A program made the translations under genes and the position numbers. Below the pieces are notes generated by a model, which worked only from the letters and a program-made list of their open reading frames with translations, was not told where the DNA came from and made no database searches. From Siderastrea radians (taxonomy: Eukaryota; Cnidaria; Anthozoa; Scleractinia; Rhizangiidae), in NCBI GenBank assembly GCA_964017195.1, contig OZ024897.1, positions 8,073,951 through 8,137,950 of the forward strand: 64,000 nt of DNA, read 5' to 3'. This document shows, piece by piece, positions 46,332-59,200 of this stretch; positions within the stretch are counted from its first letter, which is position 1, and the number at the start of each line of letters is the position of its first letter.

Positions 46332-49300
46332 TTATTCCTGCAGATTTTCACTTTCCTCATCATCCTGGACTCCCTGTGCAGCCAGCTCAGCAAGAACATT
46401 GTCTAAATAGTTAGGATCAGGGAAGCCGTGGCCCATGTGGTTTGAAAATGCTTCTGTTTTGTGGTGAATTTCATTCCAAATTACTGTATCTTGCACACCA
46501 GTTGTCGTTGACATACCAATAGTGAAAATAAGCCTTCGCTGCCAAGCCTTTTTTAAGAGTTTTAAAACCTGCAGTAAATAAAATAAATGATGTTTTCGTA
46601 AATTGTGCTGTCTACTGTTTGAAGAACAAGATTCCATGTTGATTTTATAGCCAGTAATCATTCATCCACATTAATTTACTTATTATAATTCATTTTAGGC
46701 ACTCTGAAGGAGGATCTTGAGGATATCCCAATTAAATGATCCCTCATACATACAGAGACCAAAATAATAATGACACCGAAAACTCTGTGCTTAGGATGTG
46801 ATCATCACAACCAGCTCAATCATTATTTATTTTGTTATAAACTTGTCACTGAAAGAGCCCAGTTAGTAGCCTTGCTGGGATTCCAACCTGTAGCCTCCTG
46901 CTCTGTGATCAAGTACCCAACCAGCTGAGCTTATCAGGCAGCAGATTGTGTTACAACTGAGTTAATTGAACAATGTCAAAATCATTCCATAACTTGCTGT
47001 TGTTAACTAAAGAGGATTGCACCAAGGCTGCTGCCTAAGAAAAAATTTTGAGAGCCCTTTGGGCTCCTAAGCTAGGGATTGAAGAGCCTGAGCTTTAAGG
47101 TTGGGAGCCTCATACCAATATTTTGCTGGCATTCAATGAAAAGGCTTCAAAATACTGTTAGAAATGAGTGTGATAAGCGATGCACATCTCTTAAAGATTA
47201 TTGATACCCATCATACATGTTTCATAGAAAAAATGCTTGAACCAAGGTCCACATGTATCACATTCTCATGATCATTGGGATGAGAAAGTTAGGTATATTA
47301 TTAGCTGCATGGAAATTGAAGAAATTAGTTATACCACATAAAATGTTGGGCACCCACAAAGGCTCCCAGCATAAGAAATTTGGTTGCCCACACTTGTAAC
47401 TTGGGTGCCCCAGGCTGCCAGGCTCCCATTAGGCAGAAGCCTTGGATTGTGCATTTTTGGAACTTTCCCCTGTGATTAAATGATCATAAATAATAATAAA
47501 AAATAATAATTGAAGGGCCCGGTGGAAAAAGGGCGTAAGTGATGATTGCAGGTTGAAAATCTTAATTGGTGCTATTTAGCTGAACATTGGCACACGCAGG
47601 CTGGTTTTCCTGTAAGGAACATGGTTGTGCAGTTATTTCTCGACTTGAGAGCTTCAATTTGAGGAATTAGCGTATTACTTTTGCTTAAAACTGATACAAA
47701 GAAAACAACAGGACCACGGATTCTAGGTTGAATTTCTTTGTTTTAGTTCAGGCAGAGAACAAAAGAAATCATTCACGCTTCACTTGAGTGAGTTCAGTTC
47801 AACAAAACTTAATTAGTAATACGCTAATTCCTGAAATTTTAGATCTCAGGTCAAGAAATGAGTGCGCAACAATAGGAGTCACAAACACCTTGTTTCCTTT
47901 TCGGTTATCAGGTAGGTAGCATGTTCTTGGAAACCCTCCTGCACTGTATCTTCTTCCTGGATTAGGATGTTCTGGTCCCTGAAAAATGTTGAGGATAAAT
48001 ATTGTGTAGCTCCAGAAAATATCCATACTCTCCCCACGGAAGGTATTTCGTTTGCATCCCCCCCCCCCCCAGGAAATTCCAGTTAGCCTCATACTTTGCT
48101 TGTAAAATTTTGGCTTTTAAGACCCCTTCCCCTTAGGAATTTCCGATGACCTTCCATGGGGTGGATATGAATTTTTTTTTGGAACTACACATTCCTTACT
48201 TTGCCTGGAAACGTCTTGACCTCTTCCTGACGGCAAATGATGAAGCAAAGTGCAAGAATGTGGGAAGTGAATTTGCAAATGGAACAGGATTCTAACCAGT
48301 ATCTGGCCACAGGGTCAAATACCTTTATGTGAAAACCAGCAGGGAAACTTGACTTGATACTGGGCCGCACAGGGTTAATTTCAAGTGTCACCAGTTTATC
48401 CAGCAAGAGAAAATTATTGCTGCATCCATATACCTGCACTCCTTCTCTGAAGTCATAGACAATTGTGATCATTCCACAGCCAGGATGGCCAGGAAGGCTT
48501 CTGTGTGAGCGATGCACATCCATAACACCATCCTTTGGTTGATTGCCATGTTTAACACCATGGATTGCTTTACAAGTGGGGCACTGTAAACTTCCATCCT
48601 GTGGTTAACACAGAACAAAATAATGTTTATTTCTAGTTTCCTTATTGGTTAAGTACATACAGGTTACCAGCAAAAAAAACCGCTTTTTGCTTTACAAGAC
48701 AACTGGATGACACGTCAAATGGTAACATTGTTCGTGGAATTTTTCTTGAAATAAAATAGATACAGCACCCACTACATTTTCCAGGACTTGTCATAATGAA
48801 ATTGATCTAGGACCCTCCAGGATTTCTGGGACCTGTATAACACCTGCCGCAGCCTATGTTTTCTAACAAAGTACCAAGTAAGGGCATGGTAGTGCAGTGC
48901 AGTGGTTAGCACACTGAACTTCAGATCCGAAAGTCAGTGGTTTAAGGCCCAGTCCCTGCCATCATGTTGTTTCCTGAGACAAGAAACTTTACCCCAGATT
49001 GTCTCTCTCCACCCAGGTGCATAAATAGGAACCGGCCACATACTGCTGGGAGTAACCCTGCGATGGACCAGCATCCCATCCAGGGTGAGAAGCAATAACT
49101 TCAGTTGCTTCATGCTACAGGTCTGGCCGTGTGGGCCTCTTTGACTTGTGTGCGACATTTTTTTACCAAGTGGAACCCCGATTTAACAAACACGATTTAA
49201 GGAAATTCCAAGTACAACGAACAACATTCTTCAGCTCCACTAAAGTTGTAGTAAAACGTACGGTATAATGAAATCCTTGTTAAAACAAACACAAACCAAA

Positions 49301-52300
49301 GGCCCAACCTAAAAAACTACCCCGATATAACGAAAAAAAGTTGAAGGCAAAACATTACCAAAGACAAAATTTAGCTGTACTGTGTGTACAGTTGCCTGCA
49401 GACAAAGGTTACAAATGTTATAAATTTGATCATTTATCCCAGAGACATTGTGCAATTAAACTGGATGCTGTTTAATTGGAGACAAATTAATTATCAACCA
49501 ACCCCTATATAACAAAGATTTTGGTCTATTTCCCACAAATTTGTTATACAGCTGTATCAGGGTTTTGAATTCATTTTCCCAGTCCCTTGGTTCCACTGTA
49601 CTCACTTGAGCTCCACTGTTGTACATTGCTTGCAGACAAGAAGCGTGAAATGAATGCTTGCACTTGGTCAGCTGTTTGATGCAGGAAGATTGTGCCTCTC
49701 CAGTGGTTTCAGATTCATCGTCAAATGAAGAGATATTACAGAGCTTTTCAAAACAGATAGGACAGTCCTATGACAGAAAGTGATGACAGTAAATTACCAT
49801 TTGTCAGAAATTTTCTGTCATGTTCATATTTAGATAGTTATTTAATATACAAAGGCAAATTCTTCGGTTATTTTTACGACATTGCAACAACAAAGAGAGA
49901 ACATAGCTTTAATTTAGTCACTCTTTAGGATTAAAGAATATCCTTACAAGTGCAAAATTACAAACCTGGGGTCTCAGTTCTCCCAGGGCCTGGGCCAAAT
50001 GTCAAAAATATGCACTGGGGCCTCAGGGGCTCCTTAATTAATTTGTCCCCTAGGAGAGGGAGGAGGATGCACAACCCAAGTTTGGGTAGGAGTGAGTCAG
50101 CCAGCCTAAGAAGCCTTAAACCTAATATTCCTTTTTACATGGTTAAGTATTTCAGTTTTGAGCATTAGACTCCTGACAATGATTTATGGTCGACCATGTT
50201 AGATCAAGTAAAGGTCAGAATGCAGAAAATTTTGCCCTAGAAAATATGGAAACTGTTTCTGGGTAACTGAAGGGTACCTGTGTACACTGTGACTGCCCTG
50301 TCTATGAAACTACAGGAGCATGACAGTGTCAAGTGAAAATTAAAGCCCATACCGAATTATGAAATAATTTAGAATGATTGAAAAACCATACCCTACTCCC
50401 ACGTGGGTACTCCGGATTTCAAGTGACGGGGATGATCTAAGGATTTCTTTGGGTTTGAAATTTTTGGATTCTGGGATTTTTTGGGTAGGAGAATTTGGCA
50501 GGTCTTTTTTTGTGTGTGGCTCGATTTAAGTAGGGATTTTTTGGGGGTATTCAAAACAATCTCAAGATTCTTGGTAGCTCGTGTTATATCATGTAATCCT
50601 TTCTGGAAATTTTTAAGGCCTGGAAATTCAGCATGGGATTTTTTTTTGAGGGGGGGGGGGGTAATGTTTGGTCCAGGGATTTTTTGGGGTTTTGTTGGAA
50701 GCCCTAGGGATTTTTTTGGGTTTTGATTTTTGCCCCCATTCGATCATCCCAGTCACTAGAAATCCAGAATACCCCCCCCCCCCGGGACCCTACTGGGTGG
50801 TACATCCCCCAGTATAGGCTACATATGGGAGTACTCGTCACCCAGGATCTATCCCTGGAAATGCTAAGAGTCCATTTTCTAACACTTCTGCAAGAGTACC
50901 TCGTCTGGGGCTGTTTCCAAGTCGTTGCAAAATTCTGAAAGAGGGTCACGGGCAGTAGCGCCTGCAGCTAGAACAAATTATTAATTAAACTTTAAATTCT
51001 CCTTACTAACTTACTGAATTCAGAGCCATGTCTGACAGTTTTGAATACATCATGAAAAAAGCAAGACCAAGAATTGTGATCATTGTAAAACCAAGTTTTG
51101 GTTTATTACAAGATAGGGATAAATATACAATATTTCAACTCTACTCTAGAGTCATAGTTATGTGAAGAAACGTCACAACAGTCATTAGGCAGATTTACAG
51201 GTGAAGACATTACTGACAATACTTGGAGAAAAAGGTCTAATTCTCTAAAGATTTTTAGTCCTTCATTAATACTTGGTTTTAAATTTTTGATAAAGAAAGC
51301 CTTAAGGAAGGCTAAGTGCGGCTTAAGTGCATTAAGGTGATTCCATTGATCAGAACTGCATTGCGCATCCTTACTGTGCATAATTCCTTGCTCAATTATC
51401 ATGCAAAAGAGTGCTTGTGCATTTTTTGAGACTGAGCTGTCCAGTGAAACAAATGGTCATTTTCCTCTAAATGAGAATGGTGACCTACTGTTTCTAACAC
51501 ATAAATCACTAAACCCAGCAATCAACTTCTTTGTGTTAAAAAAGTTCTTAGAAAATGTATTCATCAGAAAAATAACTTATCACTAGGAATAATACCTTGT
51601 TGACTACTTGAAGTCTGTCACATTGTTTTAAGGGGTTGCCTTTTCTATGTTCTGTGTGTTCCCACCAAATGGAGCACAATCTGATCAAATAAGCTAGCTC
51701 CTGTTTGTGATTTTTCTTAAAATCATCAGCTATCTTAAGCTGATCATATCTCTTTTGTAGCCTACGAGCAAGCTCTCTCGGGGGTGGGGGCGCGATAGAG
51801 GGAAAAATGGAGAGATAGCTTGCAACAACGTCTCAGGAATTTGAATATCTACATCGAAAATTTCGATGCAAAATGCTGATTGGTGGAGATTTAATTTGGT
51901 AATGAGGTCATCAACCTTAACGCGAAGACGACAAAACAAACACCGAATGTGCAGGGCTTGAATTTAATTTTTTGGATAACTAACCCTTCGGGTTAGGAGA
52001 CAAAGTTTACTAACCAAATTATAAAGTTTATTACCCATGCAATAATCTGTTATATTAAATTATTGAAAATTGTGTTAATAAATGGAACAAACTATAAATG
52101 TATGAGTGGTTCAAATTACATGATGATCTGTAAGATAAATATGGACAACATAACACTAATGCCATTGTCCTTTCATTTACTCTTGTGTTTTGACCATTAA
52201 CAATATCTGTTCACTTGCAATTAGACGAATGCTTTTTTCCATTTTTCTCCATTCTCCATTAAAAGAAGATGGCAGAAGTAAATAAAGTTGTGTTCAGGCC

Positions 52301-55300
52301 TCCACGTCCACCAAATAGGCCTGGTTACCGCGAGTTCTGTGCAGTAGGCAACCAAGCGTTTTCATGTTCGATCGTACCGTACATTTCCCTTTTAAAACAA
52401 CAAATTGTTCAAGATAAAAACAATCTCATGCCAAAAGAAACATCAACCTTTCACGAAAATTAATATTTATTTCTCAGAAGTTTCTCTGTGTATGATAATT
52501 AATTATTTTAAAGAAGATTTTTACTAACCATGTTGGGTTACTTGGGCACATTTTTAGTAACCAAACGTTGAAAACTACTAACCATTGGTTAATGGGTTAC
52601 CATTAATGTCGAGCCCTGAGTGCGACGTATAAAACAACGAAGGTAAAATTTTCAGAATTGAAAATGCCTATGCCAAACCTGCCGTCAAAAGTGAAACCGT
52701 TAAATGTGACATACTCAAAATCGAAGGTTATGATGTTAGAAAGAGCATTAGAGTAAAATAGCAAGTTTTTTTCCTGAGATATTTTTAGTTCACAGTGCAC
52801 TATTTACATACTGCGAGTCTCAAAATAAATTGATTGCGCGAGCGATGTGGGAACAAATCGAACCTTTCTTTCGCGCACTTTATCCTTCGTTTAAAAATTG
52901 AAATGGTAACTGAGGCTCATATTGAAACTTTAAGTCAATGACAACCATAAAAGAATTTGTAAGAAATAGCGAATACGGTCCGAAGTTAGTTTCAGCTCAA
53001 AACTGCATCAAATTTGCATAATGCGTGAAATCTGACCTTCTTTCACGTGTTTAACATGTTTGTTCCTTTTTCTGGTTCCCACTGATTGGCCAAAATCTGA
53101 CAGCTCAGACAACGGGGAGCCACAGCCGCGCTGGGGGTGGAATTCAAATTCCTGAGACGTCGGTGCAAGCTCTTTTTCCATTTTTGCCTCTTTTGTGCCC
53201 CCACCCCCGAGAGAGCTTGCTCGCAGGCTAATCTCTTTTGTGGCCATGGTGACCCATTCTTTTCAACATTGCACATTTTTCATCAATATGCAGTGAAGAA
53301 CAAGCAAAGAAAATTTCAAAAAATTTGCTTGTCAACTTTTATTTTGATGAAATCACCTTACACTGGTCTGTTCAAAAAGGGATGGTGGGTGTTTGACTAT
53401 TAATACTATACTCTGTACCTTGAGAATGTTCCACCTTGACTTTCTTCAATTTCTTTCCTCTGCTGACAGCTGTTGCACCTTCCCCAGCTGTAACTCTAGC
53501 TCTTGATGTTCTTGAATGACTGAAAGCTGTGTAACCATTAAAAGAAGCTGAGGCAGCCAAACCTTTACTTGGAAATTTTGCAGTAACACTCGATCCCTGA
53601 GTATCCAAAGGGTATCTCTGATTTGTTAATCTTTGCACAGGCCTTTGGAAAAAAGTATGCTTATTAATTTGTTCCTTTTTATGAAAATCCAAATAGTTTG
53701 GAATTGCTAGTGGTGTGATAGACAAGTCTACAAATCCACGCTTGGCACTGTATTCTTGTTCAATGGCTTCAGTTGTAGGGATGTCATATGCCACCCATGT
53801 AACATCATTGAACCATTCCCATCTTACTCCCTGTCCTGCAGCAGAACCACTGGGATAGACAGTTCTTTGGATCTTCCGTAGTGTCCCTTAAAAAGGTACA
53901 TGTAACGTGAGCTTTAAGGATAACAAGCATATCTGATACTCTTAACGCCCGTAATTGTTGATATGATTTTATTTTCATTCTTTTTGGGCACAGAGGTTTA
54001 TATGCCAGTTAAAAGACAAGTGGTTGGACAAGTGGTTCTTTTAATGGCAGCATAAAACCAATGGTGTGGGTGAAGTGGACTGAGTTTTAAGCTTTTTGAA
54101 AGGACATTTATGCATCAGTCAATTCCAGCTGCGCCCATGCCCCCCCCCCTTCACCTGGGCTAACCCCTGGGCATTAGCATTTTTTTTCTTGGATGGCAAA
54201 TTCCCAGGGGTGGGGGCACTTAAGCTGCCTAATGCTCCACAGTGGGGACGAAGGAAGAGGGCAAATGCCCCGCCCCTGGGATCGTACATCCCTAATCAAC
54301 ACCGCAGCGGTTTTCATTCATTGCACAATAGTACCACTTTGGATTCCAGCTACGCCCATGCCCCCACCCCCCTCCCCCAGGCTAATCCCCAGGCATTAGC
54401 ATCTTTTTCTTGGATGGCAAATTCCCAGGGGTGGGGGCACTTAAGCTGCCAAATGCTCCACGGCGGGGATGAAGGAAGAGGGCAAATGCCCTGCCCTTGG
54501 GATTGTACATCCCTAATCAACACTGCAGCGGTTTTTATTCATTGTACAATAGTGCCACTTTCGGCATATTTTTCGATTCTGTAGGTCTGCCTCTCCATCT
54601 TGTAATTGGTTAATTAAGTTAAAACCACCAAGCAACGATATTGACTTCACAAACAACACTTTATTGTTATATATTTTATTTTAAAAAGTTTGCTGGTAAA
54701 AATATCTTGACATTATAAAATAGCCTGTTGTATAAAAGTCATCTGTTGTGAATATTTTAATAATATGCAAAGTAAATCATGATCCCTATGAACACGTTTA
54801 GAATTAAATGATCGATCATGATAGTTTTAGAATCATGGCGACTAAATTTTAATTATTAAATCCTTGATTAATGAAGCATACATACGTCGATTCATGTTGA
54901 TCATTCCCGATAGCTCAAGTTGTGCCTTGATAAGCAATGAAGAAATGCATAAAATCAAGAAAACCTCCTCAAGTTTGTCCAGTCCTCAACTTTGATGGAT
55001 GAATCAATCTGCGACGAACTGCTAGTCCTTTCCAATAAAATCCTCCATGGATTTCAAGTCGGAAACCATGTGTGTGTCAATAGCCCCGGGGTAACCTCGG
55101 GGTTGGCAAATGCACGACCCCCGGGCCACGCCAAATTTGTTAATGCCCCACCCCGGGACTGACAAGGTGCGCAAATACCCTGCAGTTGCATGGGGGGGGG
55201 GGGAGGGGGGGCACAGCTGGAATTCACTGATGCAATAAGATCAAAAGTTTGGTCTGCCTAGGACCAAATAACACTAGCGATAAAGAAGTAACCAGGATGA

Positions 55301-55881
55301 ATGTAAATGTTCACCCTTTAAGCCCCAAAAGTGACCAGCATCTAATTTCTCCTAACAATATCACTTCTTGGTGAAAGAAAAGATTACAAAATGTCTGGAT
55401 GCATGTTAAAGCAAATTCTTGTAAATGTTTTTGGAGAACAGGGAGGAGAAGACCCATGTTGATATTGGGGCTTAAAGGGTTCATTCAGTCTATGCACATC
55501 ACAGACACCTAACTATTGTTGCTACACAAATTTCCACTTCCGGCTTCTTGTTTGTCTTCACCGTTTCGTCATTTGGTTGAAAATTACATCAAGTTGGAGT
55601 CCCATGAAACTAACATAAAGAAGAAGTGTACACTGTTTACCTGTTCCTAGTCTTAGTTGCAGCATATTCACCAAATCAACCTCGTAACAGCTCAAACCAA
55701 GGGAACAATTTCCCAAATTGACTGTAGATCCTGTGGATGTTTTCTTGGAAGAGCCTTGTGTGAGCTCTAAGAAGGCCTTTTCTAGGTACTGACAAGCGTC
55801 CACTCCGTATGGAATCCAGAGACTTGGTCTTTCTTCCCATTCCCAAACGACTACACCGCTTGTTTGGGAAACGGAAGCCAT
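46332..55881 (-). CDS. DTX: Deltex-type E3 ubiquitin ligase (WWE-WWE-RING-DTC), 7 exons
   Basis: Coding exons (minus): 55641-55881, 53419-53886, 50900-50961, 49606-49767, 48434-48598, 47889-47978, 46332-46568; GT-AG, phases match, 1425 nt, 474 aa. Exons 1-2 encode two WWE modules ([16 protein letters not shown] and [14 protein letters not shown]), which bind Notch ankyrin repeats or ADP-ribose in relatives. After a short linker, exons 4-5 hold the RING: CPIC at residue ~259, [10 protein letters not shown], then CPTC. Exons 5-7 encode the Deltex C-terminal domain, ending with [20 protein letters not shown] and [17 protein letters not shown]. Known Deltex proteins regulate Notch and, through RING-DTC, ADP-ribosylate ubiquitin. 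The linker is shorter than in DTX1/2/4. Introns are full of TEs. Which paralogue it is remains open. Confidence 0.93.
46820..46945 (-). mobile_element. tRNA-derived SINE fragment
   Basis: On minus, a box-A-like segment AAGCTCAGCTGGTTGG is followed by a box-B-like AGGTTGGAATCCC about 40 bp later, then a non-tRNA tail with an A/T-rich end. It lies in the last Deltex intron. Confidence 0.55.
47023..47444 (+). mobile_element. hAT-type MITE in Deltex intron 6
   Basis: Termini CAAGGCTGCTGCCTAA and, inverted, CAAGGCTTCTGCCTAA. The 8-bp flanks GATTGCAC and GATTGTGC match at 6 of 8, the differences being transitions. The 8-bp duplication points to hAT. Confidence 0.7.
48880..49163 (+). mobile_element. 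tRNA-derived SINE with perfect 8-bp target duplication
   Basis: Box A-like GCAGTGGTTAGCACACTG and degenerate box B GTGGTTTAAGGCCC. The body contains GCGATGGACCAGCATCCCAT, seen in invertebrate SINE/LINE tails, and a T-rich end. Flanks 48872-48879 and 49164-49171 are both TACCAAGT. Inserted in Deltex intron 4, opposite to the gene. Confidence 0.75.
50405..50783 (+). mobile_element. TIR element with GGGATTTTTTGGG repeats, Deltex intron 3
   Basis: Left end GGGTACTCCGGATTTCAAGT (continuing GACGGGGATGATC) is inverted at the right with few changes. The interior is a series of GGGATTTTTTGGGTTT-like repeats. It ends about 115 bp from Deltex exon 3. Confidence 0.65.
51758..53230 (+). mobile_element. 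MULE-like element with perfect 10-bp target duplication
   Basis: Termini TAGCCTACGAGCAAGCTCTC and, inverted, TAGCCTGCGAGCAAGCTCTC, continuing TCGGGGGTGGGGGC on both sides. Flanks 51748-51757 and 53231-53240 are both ATCTCTTTTG. Length 1,473 bp. No transposase seen. It has itself been invaded by the hAT-like element 51952-52618. Confidence 0.88.
51952..52618 (+). mobile_element. hAT-like element nested in the MULE-like element
   Basis: Termini CAGGGCTTGAATTTAA and, inverted, CAGGGCTCGACATTAA. Subterminal ACTAACCA/TGGTTAGT repeats parallel the ACTAGCCA repeats of 43538-45056. A 64-codon frame with ATG ([16 protein letters not shown]) sits inside, of unknown nature. Target duplication not clear. 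Confidence 0.6.
54111..55234 (+). mobile_element. TIR element in Deltex intron 1 with internal 221-bp tandem duplication
   Basis: Ends TGCATCAGTCAATTCCAGCT and, inverted, TGCATCAGTGAATTCCAGCT. Inside, a block from ATTCCAGC (54122) repeats at 54343 with period 221 bp, ending near 54561. C- and G-runs flank both ends. Superfamily not assigned. Confidence 0.65.
55316..55479 (+). mobile_element. MITE, family A copy 3
   Basis: Perfect termini CCCTTTAAGCCCCAA and TTGGGGCTTAAAGGG, with TTCA on both sides (a TTAA-like 4-bp target). Shares GACCAGCATCTAATTTCTCC with copies 1 and 2. In Deltex intron 1. Confidence 0.75.
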
Positions 55882-56246
55882 CCCACAGGTAGAGAAACTT
55901 CACAGCAAAACAGAAAGTATTTTTCCACAGAAATTCAAAACAAATTTCCTCTTTTCCCGCCTGCGCTTAGGCACCACGCCTTACATTACACCGATAGATG
56001 AGTGCTAATGATTGGCTACACTAGACAGCCTTTGTCCAATGAGGAACTTTCTTTTATAGGCAAATAATGACGTTAGTGTTCATTGTGACGAAATTAAACC
56101 GGTTTACAAAGGAAATATTTGGATTCTGCTGCTCGTGGCAACGGGAAAGCAGCCATATTGAAAATATGGTCAACTGAGTTAGGGGTTGGGTTTTGCGTGT
56201 TGATATCTCTGCTTTAATCGCTACTGATTGCAGAGTGAAGTTCAGA
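55882..56246. promoter_or_regulatory. Head-to-head promoter between Deltex and CCDC92
   Basis: Start codons of the two divergent genes are 365 bp apart. The interval contains CCAAT boxes in opposite orientation (ATTGG at 56011-56015, CCAAT at 56036-56040), a TGACGT half-CRE near 56069, and GCCATATT-type sequence near 56152. No TATA box is evident. This is the arrangement expected of a shared bidirectional promoter. Confidence 0.6.
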
Positions 56247-59200
56247 ATGGCTGGAACTCTAGCTCAAGCTCGTGTACAGCTTCAAAATGCTGAAAGTTCG
56301 ATACTGTTTATGCAACAAGAACACGCGAAAACACTTCAAGGACTCTACACCGAGATCAATAAACTCCAGAAGAAATGCGGAGGTATGAATCGTTTTTAAC
56401 GCAAAAATTCTGTCCAGTTTCGTAGGAGTAACATTTCGATTTTATTTTTATAGAACTGACTTTTAAATTGGCAATGAATGCTACGAGTTCTGGTGAGGAT
56501 GAAGGTAGGTTTTTGACAATTTTTAGCGACATTCGATTTCTTTGCGCGGGTATCAGTACGAACAGATGTTTCCCCTTCCTTCCTCTTATAAATTATTCTG
56601 CCTGTAAAATCCATGTTTGAAAGCTATTAATCATTTAATATCCGCCAGAGAGTACCTTGGATTGGTTTAATATAATTTTGAGGTACTTACAGCAGTACGT
56701 CGACAGTTCGTCTTGTAATAATTATTTGGAAAACCCACTTAGAGGTGTGATCCTTATGAAACTGAAAATTACTGAGTCATTTAATTTAATACCTAGTAAT
56801 ATTTGTTTTCTTGGTGAAACTCTTTCCTCCTTCGTTTGTTTGCTTTGAAACTTTATACTGATTTGCTTTTTCTATGACATCATTTTATGAAAGCTTGATA
56901 ATACGACAAAAAGAAGCTTTAATAATTGTGTTTACACTTAACTCCAGCTTGGTGATAAAATGTAAAATTGTAAAAAAGTATGCATTTTGCTGCCTTAAAA
57001 ACACCTTAGTTCCATTTATTGTTTTTGGAAGATGATGTCTGTATATACAGCAGATCCCTTTCCTAGGACCATCTCAATGTAATGACCACTTTTCCTGTAT
57101 CCTGGGTGCCACAGATAATTTTATTTCTGTGAGAAGGAGAGAGCAAGCACCGCAGCAACTAGCCTCCAATGCAGACATTCTTTGGACTCGTCATGCATCC
57201 CTCCCCCATGAACCTAACAGAGCCGTCAAATGCATTCTGACAAGCTGTGCGGTTAACCCTAATGACCAGTCGTCGTTGTCATCGTTGTCAATTCTGAATG
57301 CAAAATACTGCCAGTAGAACTGATTTTAATTTCTTGTTCTTTATACAACGAGCCTTTGGGGCCAGTTGATCTTTTTAAACTGAATCCCGCTGTGAGCGTT
57401 GGTCAAGTACAAGTTTTGAACAAAGATAATGCCCTCTTGAAAGAATATCTTTTTGACTTTGCATGGAGTGATTTCAAAACTCAATAGTTCTTTTCAAAAC
57501 CATTTATTTCCTTCATTCAACGGAATGAAATCTGGAGATGGAAATAAACTGCACAAGAAAGCAACAGAGTGATGTGACATACTAGAATTCAATTTGGTAA
57601 AAACAAGGTCAAATTTCATTTTCCCAAAACCTGTAAATGGTCTGTGATTGGTGAACATGTTTTTGGCGCTGTCAAGCAGATGTCTGTGGGGGGGGGGGGG
57701 GTGGAACATGTGACAAGCACCAAGGATGTCTGGTTTGGAAACTAGGTAGGAACCAGGCATAAAGTGCTTGGAAAAAAATTCATCCCTGGTCAAGTACTTC
57801 ATTTTCATACAGTTTTTGTGTCAGATATCTTACCAAACTGGTTTTAGCCATGGAAGAACTAGCCTGCATCCATAGGTTTCCATGGCCTGGTTTGTTGTCT
57901 TTGCTGTTTGCATGGGACGTAACTGTTTATAATGCAAACAATACTTCTTCAACTGAAAGAAAAAATTTCTTGATTATTTCAACTCAGGAGAATAAATTTT
58001 CACAGACCATTGCATAGGTTCAGTGGCTGCTGGTACATTTTGGTACTGTTTAGCTAAGCAGTTGTCATGCTAAGATGTACAAATGGTATTGAAAAGGCTC
58101 TGAAGGCTTTGGATAACTCAATTCTAATTGGAAAATACTGCCAATGGAACTGATTTGAATTTCTTCTTCTTTATACAACAAGCCTTTGGGGCCAGATTAC
58201 TTTTCTTGGGACTTCTGGATTATTTCTGGATCAATATATAAAAGGTTGTAAAGTGATCTAATTTGCTTCTTATCATTCTCTTTTTTTTACAGCTCAAGCA
58301 AGACAGAGTTTAGATGAGTCACAGAAAATACTAAGTGAACTGAAAACTGAGAACATTGAACTTAAGCAAGTCATTGAAGTAAAGAATAAACGGATTGTGG
58401 TGCTTGAGGGTCAACTTAAAACATTGAACCAGAAGTACGCCAAAGATTTATCAGATAAAGAAACTAATTTAGCTGCTGTAGGAAGAGAACTAGAAAAGAA
58501 ATCAGACACTATTGCATATCTGACTTCACAACTTCACAATATTAAACTACAGAAGTCTGGAAGACATCATCAAAACAGGCCTTCAAGTGTTAAGAAAACC
58601 AAAGAAGTGTCACAAGAATCGAGAGGAACAACAGTTGTAAGTACAGCTGCTGGTGAAGATGTTTCATCTCAGGTAGAGGCTTCTCCGGTGATATCTTCGA
58701 GAACACCTGTACCACCATCAGAAGGAACACCTTCTAATATCCATCGACGTTATCGACGATCAGTCACATCTCCATCTCCCCAGGAAGTAAATTTGTTAAC
58801 TAGCAGGATGAAGATTTCAAGAGCTGTGGGAATACAAGCTTCTCCGAATGAGATTCAACTAAATGTAGCACCTGTGAAATCCAGTAAAGGCATGCCATTA
58901 CGTCCAAAGCGAGCTTCATCTCCTTCAAGACCAGGGCTGGGAATTTCCAAAGGTTTGCAGCGATCTGCGGGAAGGGATCGGCCCTTACCTGATGATTATG
59001 TTGAGTTTCTGAAAACTGGCAGTCGAGCAGACCCGCAGGTTGTTGTGCGAGCTGCTCCTGAACCCTTGCCTCCCATTGCTGCAAATGAAAGACTTGCAAC
59101 AACACCAAAAACTCCATACACTGGAAGGGTGCAAATGGCTCGCTCGCATTCATCACAGGGAGTACCAGCTGCTATTTATACTGTTGCCGCTGAAGGAGAT

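Larger units (their letters stand above)
51106..53276 (-). pseudogene. Unrecognised degenerate coding-like segment split by nested TEs
   Basis: On minus, 53276-53231 reads [15 protein letters not shown]. If the MULE-like insertion (51758-53230 plus one duplicate) is skipped, it continues in frame as [20 protein letters not shown] and [19 protein letters not shown] to about 51596. After a frame change, [19 protein letters not shown] and, past a stop, [17 protein letters not shown] continue to 51106. I do not recognise the protein. It lies in Deltex intron 2 but its phase does not fit the Deltex splice pattern, so it is more likely an inserted gene or TE fragment. Confidence 0.35.

Noticed and set aside
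46331..46336. AATAAA overlapping the Deltex stop codon
   Set aside because: Would need a cleavage site almost at the stop; probably coincidental, so not listed as the polyadenylation signal.
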